From: AWTP1-13 sp963814055
Lineage (GTDB): Bacteria; Pseudomonadota; Alphaproteobacteria; Rhizobiales; Hyphomicrobiaceae
Assembly: GCA_963814055.1 (NCBI GenBank)
Contig: CAWFBJ010000015.1
Coordinates: forward strand, 1 to 64,000
DNA: 64,000 nucleotides
Direction of reading: 5' to 3'
Of the stretch, positions 44,757 through 53,573 are shown one piece after another; positions within the stretch are counted from its first letter, which is position 1; each line of letters opens with the position of its first letter. The notes beneath the pieces are model-generated. The model saw only the letters and a list, made by a program, of their open reading frames with translations. It did no database searches and was not told where the DNA came from. The position numbers were made by a program, and so were the translations under genes.

Positions 44757-46493
44757 CTATTTGCCTGCCACTATCGCCTTGAGTGCCGCAAAGGCGTCGG
44801 CGCGGCCGAAGCCGAAATCCTCGTCGCGGCCGGCGGGGCCGAGATCCACGGCGTTATCCGAGAGAGCCGCAAGAGCACCTTCCGGCTGCAGGCTGCGGCT
44901 GCGCTCCAACAGCAGGGCGACGATGCCGCTGACATGTGCCGCAGCAAACGACGTGCCCGACAGGAAGGCGTGCCGGCCTCCATCGGCCGGTGCGAGGATG
45001 TCGACGCCGGGTGCCGAGATGGCAATGTACGTGCCGCGATTGGCGTAGGCGTAGCGCTTGTCTGTGGCATCGATGGCGGTGACGGCGATGACGCCAGGAT
45101 AGGCCGCCGGATATGCGGGCGGTGCGCTCGATCCGCCGTTGCCGGCGGCGGCGACGATGACGGCGTTGCGTTTCTGCGCTGCCTCGATCATCGCCTGCAC
45201 GGCTGGATCGCGGGGGCCGACAAAGCTCATGTTGAGCACCTGCGCGCCGTTGACCACGGACCATTCGATGGCGCGCAGCAGGATGACGCTGCTGGACGCG
45301 ATCGGCTGCTGCTTGGCAAGCGGGGCAAACGCGCGCACGGCCAGGATTTCCGCCATCGGCGCCACGCCGCGCACCGTGCCCCGGGCGCCGATGATGCCGG
45401 CCACGGCGGTGCCATGTCCGTCACTGGTGTCGGCGCCGCGGTTGGTCGCGTCGAAGGCGTTCAGCACGGCGCCGGTGAGGTCGGGATGGGCGGCATCAAT
45501 GGCAGAGTCGATCACGGCGATCCGCACGCCGCGTCCGAGCGCCATCTCATGCGCGGGCGCGACCGACATTTTGGACAGGGCGTATTGCGGCGTCTCGGCC
45601 TGCTGCGCTTTGCCGGTTTCGCCCTGCCGGCGGTAGGCGAAGTTGCCTTGGGCGAGGCGAACGCGAGGATCGGCGCCGAGAACCGACACCAGCGCCCCCA
45701 CCGTTCTGCCGTCGGGGATGGCGTAGAGCTGCGCGCGCGCAGCAATGATGGTCAGGGTCTGGTTGTTGAGGCGCTGCAGATTGTATTGCTGCGCCAGGAT
45801 GTCCTCGAGCGCGGCAGGCTGTGTCTGATCGATCAGCACGAGTACCTGCTTGGCGTAAAGCGCGGGCCCGGCATTGTCGCGCGCGCCTTCGGCGATGCGC
45901 GGCAGCGCCGCAAGATAGCCTGCGCCGAAACCGCCTCCACCAGAAGGCGGCGGCGTGACGATGACCCCAGGTCCGCCCGGCGGCGGGCAGGCCGAACCTC
46001 TGCACACCGGCGGCGGCGGAGTAGTGATAGTCGGGCCAGCAATCTTGGGGTCTGTCACGGATGGTGGGCGCGGCGGCGGGCAGGCTGATCCCTTGCAGCC
46101 TGGCGGGGGCGGCGGCGTCACGATGACGGGGCCGGTGGTTTTGGTTCCTGTGGTGCATGGCGGGCGCCCGCGTACGCCGCAAGTCGGTGCCGGCGGTGTC
46201 GTCTTCTTGGGTGCCGCGAATTTGCCCGGGGGGCCCGTCGGCCGCTTCGGACCTCCGACCCGGCCCGGCCCCAGCCGTCGCTTGAAGCGTGCCCGCGCCA
46301 GCGGACCGGCGCGGCCGAACTGGACCTCGGTGACGGATTGCGATGCTTCAGGCGTGAAGGCCGTTCGGACAAGCGGCGCGGAGCCTGCGGCGTGAGTCAA
46401 TGACCAGCATGCGGCGGCGGTCAGGAGCAGTCCGGCAGCAGCAGCGCCGCGCCGGGTTTTGCGAAGGTTCAGCAGATGCGCGAATGGGTCCAT
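44757..46493 (-). CDS. S8 (subtilisin-family) serine protease with Pro/Cys-rich N-terminal region
   Basis: A 578-residue exported protease. An N-terminal hydrophobic segment (residues about 15-37) serves as signal or anchor. Residues about 85-205 are low-complexity with three CxGSACPPP-like repeats (CGVRGRPPC, CKGSACPPP, CRGSACPPP), then a region before the catalytic domain. The triad is in order VIDSAID (Asp), DGHGTAVAG (His) and GTSFAAAH (Ser). TTG 46517 also opens the frame and overlaps the anti-sigma stop; ATG 46493 is preferred. It is third in an ECF sigma / anti-sigma / protease operon. Confidence 0.88.
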   Translation of the reverse strand: MDPFAHLLNLRKTRRGAAAAGLLLTAAACWSLTHAAGSAPLVRTAFTPEASQSVTEVQFGRAGPLARARFKRRLGPGRVGGPKRPTGPPGKFAAPKKTTPPAPTCGVRGRPPCTTGTKTTGPVIVTPPPPPGCKGSACPPPRPPSVTDPKIAGPTITTPPPPVCRGSACPPPGGPGVIVTPPPSGGGGFGAGYLAALPRIAEGARDNAGPALYAKQVLVLIDQTQPAALEDILAQQYNLQRLNNQTLTIIAARAQLYAIPDGRTVGALVSVLGADPRVRLAQGNFAYRRQGETGKAQQAETPQYALSKMSVAPAHEMALGRGVRIAVIDSAIDAAHPDLTGAVLNAFDATNRGADTSDGHGTAVAGIIGARGTVRGVAPMAEILAVRAFAPLAKQQPIASSSVILLRAIEWSVVNGAQVLNMSFVGPRDPAVQAMIEAAQKRNAVIVAAAGNGGSSAPPAYPAAYPGVIAVTAIDATDKRYAYANRGTYIAISAPGVDILAPADGGRHAFLSGTSFAAAHVSGIVALLLERSRSLQPEGALAALSDNAVDLGPAGRDEDFGFGRADAFAALKAIVAGK

Positions 46494-46513
46494 GGCACTC
46501 GATCCGTACCAGC

Positions 46514-47194
46514 TCAATCCGTACCAATCAGCACGATCTTGACGATATCGGGCCGGGTCAGAAGCCGGCGAACGATTTCCTGGCGCTCGGCCTCCGTAGC
46601 GGGTGCCTTGGCGAGGCGAAGGCGGTACATGCCGCCGGGCTTCGGCCCCTCGACAATTTGCGCGCCGAACTCACGCAGCAGCGCCGCGATGGCAGACGCG
46701 GTGGCGCCGTCGGAGAATCCCACGAGCAGCGTCGCACGGCCGGCCGGGGCTTCCTTGCCGCTCGCCGTCTGATAGGTGTCGGACGAGCGCGAAATCAGCA
46801 GCGAGCCGATCACGGCGGCCTGGATCAGCAGGAGGACGGCTGCAGCCGTAGCTGCCCAGCGGAGTCCTTGGGAGGTCGGCGCGGCGAAGAATTCGGCAAT
46901 CCTGTCCCAGCCGGTACGCATCGACAGCGGCATCCCCTGGTCGCGCCCAACCGATGCCATCATGCTCTCGAGTGACACCCGCGACGGTGCGCCGAGCGAA
47001 TCATTTGAGTGGGCCGATTGCTCCTGCTCCTCGCGCACCAGCGCGAGCTGGCGCTTCATGTCGGGATGCGCTGCGAGGAAAGACTCCACACGAGCCTTGT
47101 CCGCCGCGTCGAGCTTGCCGGTCGCGTACCAGGGCAGCAGCAACTCGATCTCGGACCGCTCCAGCCCTTCCTGGGTGTTATCGCTCATGGCCAT
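46514..47194 (-). CDS. anti-sigma factor, single-pass membrane protein
   Basis: A 226-residue product. The cytoplasmic N-terminal part (about 1-120) contains a zinc-free anti-sigma-like helical bundle (LERSEIELLLPWYATGKLDA ... AHPDMKRQLALVREE), then a membrane helix (about residues 128-150, ATAAAVLLLIQAAVIGSLLI) and a periplasmic C-terminal domain (about 165-226). This is the layout of RseA-like or ChrR-unrelated anti-sigma proteins released by proteolysis. It overlaps the sigma gene by 10 bp and the protease gene start, so the three are coupled. Confidence 0.8.
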   Translation of the reverse strand: MAMSDNTQEGLERSEIELLLPWYATGKLDAADKARVESFLAAHPDMKRQLALVREEQEQSAHSNDSLGAPSRVSLESMMASVGRDQGMPLSMRTGWDRIAEFFAAPTSQGLRWAATAAAVLLLIQAAVIGSLLISRSSDTYQTASGKEAPAGRATLLVGFSDGATASAIAALLREFGAQIVEGPKPGGMYRLRLAKAPATEAERQEIVRRLLTRPDIVKIVLIGTD

Positions 47195-47748
47195 CCTCGA
47201 TCAACGCCCGCCGTTTTCAAGATTTCCGACAGGCGCTTGCGTGCATAGAACATGCGCGTCTTGACGGTGTTCTCGGGAATGCCGACCACTGCCGCAACCT
47301 CGGCGATGGACAGCTCGTGATAGTAGACCAGATCGATGATCTCGCGATGCTCGGCGCTCAGCGCTTCCATGCAGCGGCGCATGATGGCGCTCTTGTCCTG
47401 TTTCTGCGCGATGATTTCCGGGCTGTCGCCCTCATCGGCGATCGCTTGCGCCCGCTCCTCGTCCCACGATTCCTCCCGCCGCTTGCGTAGCGAGCTGACG
47501 GCGCGGTTGTGCGCGATCGACAGCACCCAGGTTTGCGGGGTGGAATTTCCCTCAAAGCGCCGGGCATTGCGCCAGACCTCCATGAATACCTCGTTCGTCA
47601 GCTCTTCCGCGACTGCCTCGTTGCGCACGATGCGCAGTAGGAACCGATAGACGCGCAACTGATGCCTGCCGACCAGAAGGCGCAGGGCCGCCTGGTCGTG
47701 ATCGGCAATGCGCGCGATCAGCTGCCGGTCATCCGTCTCCTGGGGCAT
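47185..47748 (-). CDS. ECF-type RNA polymerase sigma factor
   Basis: A 187-residue sigma factor. Region 2 is at about residues 20-90 (ELTNEVFMEVWRNARRFEGN and TWVLSIAHNRAVSSLRKR) and region 4 at about 125-180 (REIIDLVYYHELSIAEVAAVVGIPENTVKTRM, a DNA-binding helix-turn-helix). It likely controls its own operon and cell-envelope genes, held back by the downstream anti-sigma factor. ATG 47748 gives the normal length; the frame is open to 47817. Confidence 0.88.
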   Translation of the reverse strand: MPQETDDRQLIARIADHDQAALRLLVGRHQLRVYRFLLRIVRNEAVAEELTNEVFMEVWRNARRFEGNSTPQTWVLSIAHNRAVSSLRKRREESWDEERAQAIADEGDSPEIIAQKQDKSAIMRRCMEALSAEHREIIDLVYYHELSIAEVAAVVGIPENTVKTRMFYARKRLSEILKTAGVDRGWP

Positions 47749-48200
47749 CGCGGCGGCTGTTCCTGATCTTGGTCGCTTCGGGATGAACAAAGGTTCATTC
47801 GGTCCGGCAATTCTCACCCGACAGTCACCTTACGTCGTATGCGGCAGTCCGTCATCGCCGCTCATCGGGGGCGCAGGCCCATTTGCTCAATTGGTGAAAG
47901 CGCGCACGCACATTGGATGCCTGAGTGCCTCCGACTGCGCACAGGGCCATGCGCCGATTCAAAGTCCTGCCGCGAATCTGCTCGCAGAAGCGCTTTGCCA
48001 GATCGACAAGGCCTATCGCCGGGAACAGGCCGCGAGTCGCATTGGAGATGGGGCTGGTTCCGGGCGGTGCTCGAAAGACGTGGAACAGTGACCGAGCCTC
48101 CGCCTGCGGCGCCGCCACCGGTTGCGCGCGCTGCTGCGGTGCGGTAACACGGCCGTACATCTGCCTACCGCCGCTGCGCGGGTCGCGGGAGCTGTCCCTG
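47749..48200. other. 450-bp intergenic region between sigma operon and nuo operon
   Basis: No gene is supported on either strand although long open frames pass through. The region must contain the divergent promoters of the sigma-factor operon (minus strand) and of nuoA (plus strand). No clear -35/-10 or ECF-type -35 (GGAAC) pair could be assigned by eye. Confidence 0.45.
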
Positions 48201-48566
48201 ATGAACCAGCTGCTGATAGAGTACCTGCCGCTCGTGGTGTTCATGGGCGTGGCGCTGGTGATCGGGCTGGCGCTGATGGTGGCGCCGTTCCTGGTCGCCG
48301 TGCGCAACCCGGATCCCGAGAAGGTCTCTGCCTACGAGTGCGGCTTCAATGCCTTCGACGATGCGCGCATGAAGTTCGATATCCGGTTCTACCTGGTCTC
48401 CATCCTGTTCATTATTTTCGACCTCGAGGTCGCATTCCTGTTCCCCTGGGCGGTGTCCTTCAAGGAAGCCGGCGTGTTCGGTTTCTGGTCGATGATGGTG
48501 TTCCTGGGCGTATTGACCATCGGCTTCGTCTACGAGTGGCGCAAGGGTGCGCTGGAGTGGGACTGA
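48201..48566 (+). CDS. nuoA: NADH-quinone oxidoreductase subunit A
   Basis: A 121-residue inner-membrane subunit with three membrane segments (about 12-35, 65-87 and 95-115). Conserved segments are NPDPEKVSAYECGF and FYLVSILFIIFDLEVAFLFPWA, the latter with the membrane Glu. ATG 48201 follows GGGAG. It is the first gene of the complex I operon, which takes electrons from NADH to quinone and pumps protons. Confidence 0.95.
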   Translation: MNQLLIEYLPLVVFMGVALVIGLALMVAPFLVAVRNPDPEKVSAYECGFNAFDDARMKFDIRFYLVSILFIIFDLEVAFLFPWAVSFKEAGVFGFWSMMVFLGVLTIGFVYEWRKGALEWD

Positions 48567-48567
48567 G

Positions 48568-49113
48568 ATGACTGCTGCCGTCAGCAAGCCGCGTCCTGCA
48601 TCCGGATTGGTGAAGCCGGGCGATCCCTATTTCACCGAAGTGTCAAACGAGCTCGCTGACAAGGGCTTCCTGGTCACCACGACCGACGACCTGATCAATT
48701 GGGCCCGTACCGGCTCGTTGATGTGGATGACGTTCGGGCTGGCCTGCTGTGCGGTGGAGATGATGCAGGCCTCCATGCCGCGCTATGATCTGGAGCGCTT
48801 CGGGTTCGCGCCCCGCGCCAGTCCGCGCCAGTCCGACGTGATGATCGTGGCGGGCACGCTCACCAACAAGATGGCGCCGGCGCTGCGCAAGGTCTACGAC
48901 CAGATGCCCGAGCCGCGCTACGTCATCTCCATGGGCAGCTGCGCCAACGGCGGCGGCTACTATCACTACTCCTATGCCGTGGTGCGCGGCTGCGACCGCA
49001 TCGTGCCGGTCGACATCTACGTGCCGGGCTGCCCGCCGACGGCGGAGGCGCTGCTCTACGGCGTCCTGCTTCTGCAACGCAAAATCCGCCGCACCGGCAC
49101 CATCGAACGCTAG
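48568..49113 (+). CDS. nuoB: NADH-quinone oxidoreductase subunit B
   Basis: A 181-residue peripheral subunit that holds cluster N2. Its ligands are visible: CCAVEMM (tandem Cys), GSCANGGG and VPGCPP. It starts 1 bp after nuoA and is intact. Confidence 0.96.
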   Translation: MTAAVSKPRPASGLVKPGDPYFTEVSNELADKGFLVTTTDDLINWARTGSLMWMTFGLACCAVEMMQASMPRYDLERFGFAPRASPRQSDVMIVAGTLTNKMAPALRKVYDQMPEPRYVISMGSCANGGGYYHYSYAVVRGCDRIVPVDIYVPGCPPTAEALLYGVLLLQRKIRRTGTIER

Positions 49114-49122
49114 CGAGTGTCA

Positions 49123-49438
49123 ATGATCGTACGCACCTGGATGGCCTATGCCAAACCGGAGAATGCTCGTGCCTATCGCGATCATCTGACGGCTCACGTC
49201 ATACCCAAGCTTGCAGAAGCTGCAGGGTTTCCATGGGCTGGAACTGTGCAGCGCCCAGCGCGGCGATCGTGTGGAACTGCTGGTCATCAGCCGCTGGCAG
49301 TCGATGGATGCGGTCAAGGCCTTTGCCGGGCCCAAGCCGGAGCAGGCGGTTGTCGAGCCCGGCGCCAAGGCTGTGCTGGAGGAATTCGACGACGTCGTGT
49401 TCCACTACGAAGTGGCGCTCGAGGCGCCCGGGGTATGA
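49123..49438 (+). CDS. antibiotic-biosynthesis-monooxygenase-domain protein, one frameshift
   Basis: About 105 residues with the small ABM ferredoxin-like fold: 'MIVRTWMAYAKPENARAYRDHL' then 'GDRVELLVISRWQSMDAVKAF' and 'AVLEEFDDVVFHYEV'. One shift near 49208 (CTG read as CTTG) joins the frames. ABM proteins include quinone monooxygenases and heme-degrading enzymes; no haem ligand is recognised. It lies between nuoB and nuoC, and its stop codon overlaps the nuoC ATG, so it is part of the operon. Confidence 0.65.
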
Positions 49439-50040
49439 CCATGACGCTGGAAGAACTGGCCAGCCACATCGAGGCCAAGCTGCAGGGTGCAGTCGAGCGC
49501 CGCGATATAACCCGCGGCGAACTGACCCTGGTTGTCGTTCGGGACCAGATCGTGCGCGTGCTCACGGAGCTGCGCGACGATGCGGAGTGCCTGTTCGAGG
49601 TGCTGATCGACATCTGCGGCGTCGACTACCCCGAGCGCGAGAAGCGCTTCGATGTCGTCTACCATTTGCTGTCGCCGCGGCAGAACCAGCGCATCCGGGT
49701 GAAGTGCGAGACGGACGAAGAAACGCCGGTGCCGAGCGTGGTCGACGTGTTTCCGGCCGCCAACTGGTTCGAGCGGGAGGCCTACGACATGTACGGCATC
49801 CTGTTCTCGGGCCATCCGGACCTGCGCCGCATCCTCACCGACTACGGCTTCCAGGGCTATCCGCTGCGCAAGGACTTCCCTCTCACCGGCTACGTCGAGG
49901 TGCGCTACGACGATGCGCAGAAGCGCGTGGTCTATGAGCCGGTGAAGCTGACGCAGGAGTTCCGCTCCTTCGACTTCATGAGCCCGTGGGAGGGGACTGA
50001 CTACGTGCTGCCGGGCGATGAGAAGGCGAAGAGGTCATAA
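49435..50040 (+). CDS. nuoC: NADH-quinone oxidoreductase subunit C
   Basis: A 201-residue peripheral subunit (30-kDa). The signature 'EREAYDMYGILFSGHPDLRR' and 'LTDYGFQGYPLRKDFPLTGY' are clear. It is separate from nuoD, unlike in E. coli. Intact. Confidence 0.96.
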   Translation: MTMTLEELASHIEAKLQGAVERRDITRGELTLVVVRDQIVRVLTELRDDAECLFEVLIDICGVDYPEREKRFDVVYHLLSPRQNQRIRVKCETDEETPVPSVVDVFPAANWFEREAYDMYGILFSGHPDLRRILTDYGFQGYPLRKDFPLTGYVEVRYDDAQKRVVYEPVKLTQEFRSFDFMSPWEGTDYVLPGDEKAKRS

Positions 50041-50044
50041 GACC

Positions 50045-50374
50045 ATGCCGCTAGCAGACCAGGTATTGAGTTTCATTTCGTTGCTCGGACTGCAGCTGTC
50101 CGCAAGCGTGCCGGTGCTCGTTGCGCTGGTTGCCGCGCTTCTGGCACGGGGCTGGGCGACCGCATTCCTGTTCGCCTTGGCGGGTTATGCCGTCACTGTA
50201 GTCCTGCAGCCGGCCGTGCTGGGCTTGGTGACGCTCACGCCTGAGCTGGCACTGTTCGGATTCGTTGGACTGCAGCGTGGCGGCCTTACCCCGCAGCTCC
50301 TTGCCACCACCACGCAATTCGTTGTGATTACGCTACTGATCTACTGGGCCGTCCGACGGCGCCGGGCGGCGTAG
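50045..50374 (+). CDS. hypothetical membrane protein inserted in the nuo operon
   Basis: A 109-residue protein with three to four hydrophobic segments (about 8-28, 30-48, 51-73 and 82-105) and a basic end (VRRRRAA). It is not recognised. It starts 4 bp after the nuoC stop and ends 17 bp before nuoD, so it must be co-transcribed with the complex I genes. No function can be assigned; an assembly factor or accessory subunit is possible. Confidence 0.6.
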   Translation: MPLADQVLSFISLLGLQLSASVPVLVALVAALLARGWATAFLFALAGYAVTVVLQPAVLGLVTLTPELALFGFVGLQRGGLTPQLLATTTQFVVITLLIYWAVRRRRAA

Positions 50375-50391
50375 GGACAAAGGGTGCCCAA

Positions 50392-51582
50392 GTGGCTGAA
50401 ACAGAAATCCGCCAGTTTCATCTGAATTTCGGGCCGCAGCATCCCGCGGCGCATGGCGTGTTGCGCCTGGTGCTGGAGCTCGACGGCGAGGTGGTGGAGC
50501 GCGTCGATCCGCATATCGGGCTGCTGCATCGCGGCACCGAGAAGCTGATCGAGCACAAGACCTACCTGCAGGCCATCGGCTACTTCGACCGGCTCGACTA
50601 CGTCGCGCCGATGAACCAGGAGCATGCCTTCTGCCTGGCGATCGAGAAGCTGCTCGACCTGGGCGTGCCCAAGCGCGCCCAGCTGATCCGCGTGCTCTAC
50701 TCCGAGATCGGCCGGTTGCTCTCCCACCTCCTCAACGTCACGACGCAGGCCATGGACGTCGGCGCCCTCACCCCGCCGCTGTGGGGCTTCGAGGAGCGCG
50801 AGAAGCTCATGGTGTTCTACGAGCGCGCCTCGGGCAGCCGCATGCACGCCAAGTATTTCCGCCCCGGCGGCGTGCACCAGGACCTGCCCGTCAAGCTGAT
50901 CGAGGACATCGCCGGGTTCTGCGAGACGCATCCCAAGGTGCTCGACGACATCGAGGGGCTGCTGACCGACAACCGCATCTTCAAGCAGCGCAACGTCGAC
51001 ATCGGCATCGTCAGCCTGGAGGACTGCTTCAAGTGGGGTTTCTCGGGCGTGATGGTGCGCGGCTCGGGCGCGGCCTGGGATCTGCGCAAGGCGCAGCCCT
51101 ACGAGTGCTATTCCGAACTCGATTTCGATATTCCGATCGGCAAGAACGGCGACAACTACGACCGCTACTGCATCCGCATGGAGGAGATGCGCCAGTCGGT
51201 GAAGATCATGACGCAGTGCTGCAAAAAGCTGCTGTCCGCGGAGGGCCAGGGACCGCACGTGACCGACGACAAGAAGGTGGTGCCGCCCAAGCGGGATGAG
51301 ATGAAGCGCTCCATGGAGGCGCTGATCCACCACTTCAAGCTCTACACCGAGGGCTTCCACGTGCCCAAGGGCGAGGTGTACGCCTGCGTCGAGGCCCCCA
51401 AGGGCGAGTTCGGCGTTTACTTGGTCGCCGACGGCACCAACAAGCCCTACCGCTGCAAGATCCGCGCGCCGGGTTTCGCGCACCTGCAGGCCATGGATTT
51501 CATGAACCGCGGCTACATGCTGGCCGACGTCTCCGCCATCCTGGGCTCGCTGGACGTCGTGTTCGGGGAGATAGATCGGTAG
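50392..51582 (+). CDS. nuoD: NADH-quinone oxidoreductase subunit D
   Basis: A 396-residue peripheral subunit (49-kDa) forming the quinone site with NuoB. 'FGPQHPAAHGVLRLVLELDG' at the N-terminus with the His, and 'HFKLYTEGFHVPKGEVY' near the end are signatures. It is intact over 1.2 kb. GTG or ATG start: the first codon read is GTG at 50392. Confidence 0.96.
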   Translation: MAETEIRQFHLNFGPQHPAAHGVLRLVLELDGEVVERVDPHIGLLHRGTEKLIEHKTYLQAIGYFDRLDYVAPMNQEHAFCLAIEKLLDLGVPKRAQLIRVLYSEIGRLLSHLLNVTTQAMDVGALTPPLWGFEEREKLMVFYERASGSRMHAKYFRPGGVHQDLPVKLIEDIAGFCETHPKVLDDIEGLLTDNRIFKQRNVDIGIVSLEDCFKWGFSGVMVRGSGAAWDLRKAQPYECYSELDFDIPIGKNGDNYDRYCIRMEEMRQSVKIMTQCCKKLLSAEGQGPHVTDDKKVVPPKRDEMKRSMEALIHHFKLYTEGFHVPKGEVYACVEAPKGEFGVYLVADGTNKPYRCKIRAPGFAHLQAMDFMNRGYMLADVSAILGSLDVVFGEIDR

Positions 51583-51587
51583 CGTCG

Positions 51588-51700
51588 GTCATCCCGGTGC
51601 TCGTCACCGGGATCCATCGTGCCGCCTGCTCTGGCGCTCGTTGATGGCTGGATACCGGGGACGAGCCCCGATATGACAGCGTTGAAGTTCCAAGTAGAAA
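51588..51700. repeat. intergenic palindromic repeat after nuoD
   Basis: The pair GGTCATCCCGGTGCTCGTCA ... CCGGGATCC and GGATACCGGGGACGAGCCCC ... is a palindromic repeat of the REP-like kind, related to 29700-29800. It separates nuoD from the next small membrane gene. Confidence 0.6.
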
Positions 51701-51726
51701 AACGACGACGCATGTCTCAGTAAACC

Positions 51727-52122
51727 ATGGCACGCAAGCAGCGCCTGATACTCACTCTTGGCATCATCGGCGGCGTGTTGCTAACCGTCATCGGCGTTCG
51801 CTACTTCGTCACCCCGGAAGGCGCTGCGCGGACATTCGGTGTGCCGGATCGGCCGGCGGGGTATGAGCTCTACTACATCATCGGGCTCAGGAACGTCTGG
51901 CTGGGGCTGCTGGCGGTCGCTTTCGCAGCCTTGCGCGAATGGCGCGCGCTGGCGCTCTGGTTTGCCTTGGGCGCAATCGTGTGTTTCGCCGATGCGGTTT
52001 ATTGCGGCAAGCTCGACCGGGCGGTTGCCGCAGGTCGCATTTCACTTCGGCTGCGGCTTGGCCTGTATCGGCTTGGCGGCTGGGTGCTGGCGATTGGGGA
52101 GACAAGCGAGCTGACACGGTGA
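51727..52122 (+). CDS. DUF4267-like small membrane protein
   Basis: A 131-residue protein with four hydrophobic segments. 'YELYYIIGLRNVWLGLLAVA' after 'RTFGVPDRPA' is like the DUF4267 family. The last 30 residues read less well in this frame, while another frame (to 52114) reads FHFGCGLACIGLAAGCWRLG, so a shift near 52035 is possible. It lies after a repeat between nuoD and nuoE. Function unknown. Confidence 0.5.
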   Translation: MARKQRLILTLGIIGGVLLTVIGVRYFVTPEGAARTFGVPDRPAGYELYYIIGLRNVWLGLLAVAFAALREWRALALWFALGAIVCFADAVYCGKLDRAVAAGRISLRLRLGLYRLGGWVLAIGETSELTR

Positions 52123-52467
52123 GCGTGGCCGACCTTGGTTTCATCCTGGCGGTGGGCGCCCTGGGCTGGGGACTGAGTCTCGTGACCTATCGCGCGCTCG
52201 CTACGCAACGGCGGTGGCCCATGGGGGCGTGGCAGACGCGCGTGCCCCAGGTGCCGATCGCAATCGGAGCTGTGTGCATGGTGCTGGCTCTGTGGGTCGC
52301 TGCACAGCGCATCAGCAGCGGCAATGGCACCAGCGGGTGGCTGATTCTCGCTGTTCGGCTTGGGCTGGGCTGTTTTTTGGACGGGATTTCTGCGCGTTGG
52401 TGCGCAAAGCGCCCTGCTGCTCGCGCCTGTTGCAGCCCTGTTGCTGTTGCTGCGAGGCTTGGCCTAG
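52119..52467 (+). CDS. hypothetical small membrane protein, one frameshift
   Basis: About 116 residues from GTG 52119: VADLGFILAVGALGWGLSLV and VPIAIGAVCMVLALWVA as membrane segments. The C-terminal membrane segment reads correctly as LFGLGWAVFWTGFLRVG then ALLLAPVAALLLLLRGLA after a shift near 52352 (one extra G in CTCGCTG). It is not recognised. It overlaps the DUF4267-like gene and precedes nuoE by about 125 bp. Confidence 0.5.
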
Positions 52468-52592
52468 CGCGCGCGTTTGCCGCGCTTTTTTGCCCGCTTT
52501 AGAATCGATGAAGATCCGCGACAATTGGTGAATCCGCGCCTATAAGGATGCCGCCAACGCACGCCTCAGCGCGAAAGGCAGCAAGAGAACGC

Positions 52593-53201
52593 ATGGCCGT
52601 CCGCAGACTTCATCCCGATCAGCCCACCAGCTTCGCCTTCACGCCGGAGAATGCTGCTTGGGCGCAGGCAACGATCGCCAACTATCCGGCGGGCAAGCAG
52701 GCTTCGGCCGTCATCCCGCTGCTGTGGCGGGCCCAGGAACAGCACGATAATTGGCTGCCCGAGCCGGCCATGCGGCTGGTCGCGGACATGCTGGGCATGG
52801 CCTACATCCGCGTCTACGAGGTGGCCACCTTCTACACGATGTTCCAGCTCTCGCCGGTCGGCAAGAAGGCGCACGTGCAGGTATGCGGCACGACGCCGTG
52901 CATGCTGCGCGGTGCAGAGGCGCTCGTCGAGGTGTGCCGCAGCCGCATCCACCACGATCCGCACCACCTCTCAGCGGACGGCAATTTCTCCTGGGAGGAG
53001 GTCGAGTGCCTGGGCGTGTGCGCGAACGCGCCGATGGTGCAGATCTTCAAGGATACCTACGAGGACCTGACGCCGGCGCTGTTCGAGAAGGTGCTGGACG
53101 GCTTCGCCAGCGGCAATCCGCCCAGGCCCGGATCGCAGATCGGCCGGCAGGCGTCGTGCCCCGAGGGCGGACCGACGACGCTCAAATCGGTGAAGGCCTG
53201 A
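52593..53201 (+). CDS. nuoE: NADH-quinone oxidoreductase subunit E
   Basis: A 202-residue peripheral subunit (24-kDa) holding the [2Fe-2S] cluster N1a: CGTTPC and CLGVC ligands. 'YPAGKQASAVIPLLWRAQEQ' and 'VYEVATFYTMFQLSPVGK' are conserved. ATG 52593 is chosen; the frame is open a little upstream. Intact. Confidence 0.95.
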   Translation: MAVRRLHPDQPTSFAFTPENAAWAQATIANYPAGKQASAVIPLLWRAQEQHDNWLPEPAMRLVADMLGMAYIRVYEVATFYTMFQLSPVGKKAHVQVCGTTPCMLRGAEALVEVCRSRIHHDPHHLSADGNFSWEEVECLGVCANAPMVQIFKDTYEDLTPALFEKVLDGFASGNPPRPGSQIGRQASCPEGGPTTLKSVKA

Positions 53202-53205
53202 CAAC

Positions 53206-53571
53206 GTGCTCAAGAATATTCAGAGCATCTTGGTGGCACTGGCGCTCCTGCTTGCGACACCGGTGCTGACACACGCGCAGGGGTCTCAGCGCATCCCCGT
53301 GTCCTCGGATCCTGGGGCGCACTATACGTTGCTCGAACTGAAGCGTAGCGATGCGCGGTATCTCCACGTCATCACGCGCCGCGATGGTCCCTCGGGAACA
53401 AGTTGCGCTAAGCGCGAAGTTGATTGCGGCACCATGCGCGCCCGTTACTTGGGCGACGGGGATACATTGGAAGAAATGCAACATAGTCGACCAGCCCCGA
53501 CGCTTGCGACCCTAGTAACCGGTTCAATTTCGCATGCAATTGCCGCATTCGCCTGCTCGCGGGTAAAATAG
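53206..53571 (+). CDS. small secreted hypothetical protein in the nuo operon
   Basis: A 121-residue product with a signal peptide (residues 1-24, ending LTHAQ) and a mature part containing 'LHVITRRDGPSGTSCAKREVDC' (two Cys) and 'RYLGDGDTLEEMQ'. I recall similar small periplasmic proteins in Hyphomicrobiales without a known function. Start is GTG 53206, 4 bp after nuoE, and 2 bp separates its end from nuoF, so it is co-transcribed. Confidence 0.6.
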   Translation: MLKNIQSILVALALLLATPVLTHAQGSQRIPVSSDPGAHYTLLELKRSDARYLHVITRRDGPSGTSCAKREVDCGTMRARYLGDGDTLEEMQHSRPAPTLATLVTGSISHAIAAFACSRVK

Positions 53572-53573
53572 AC

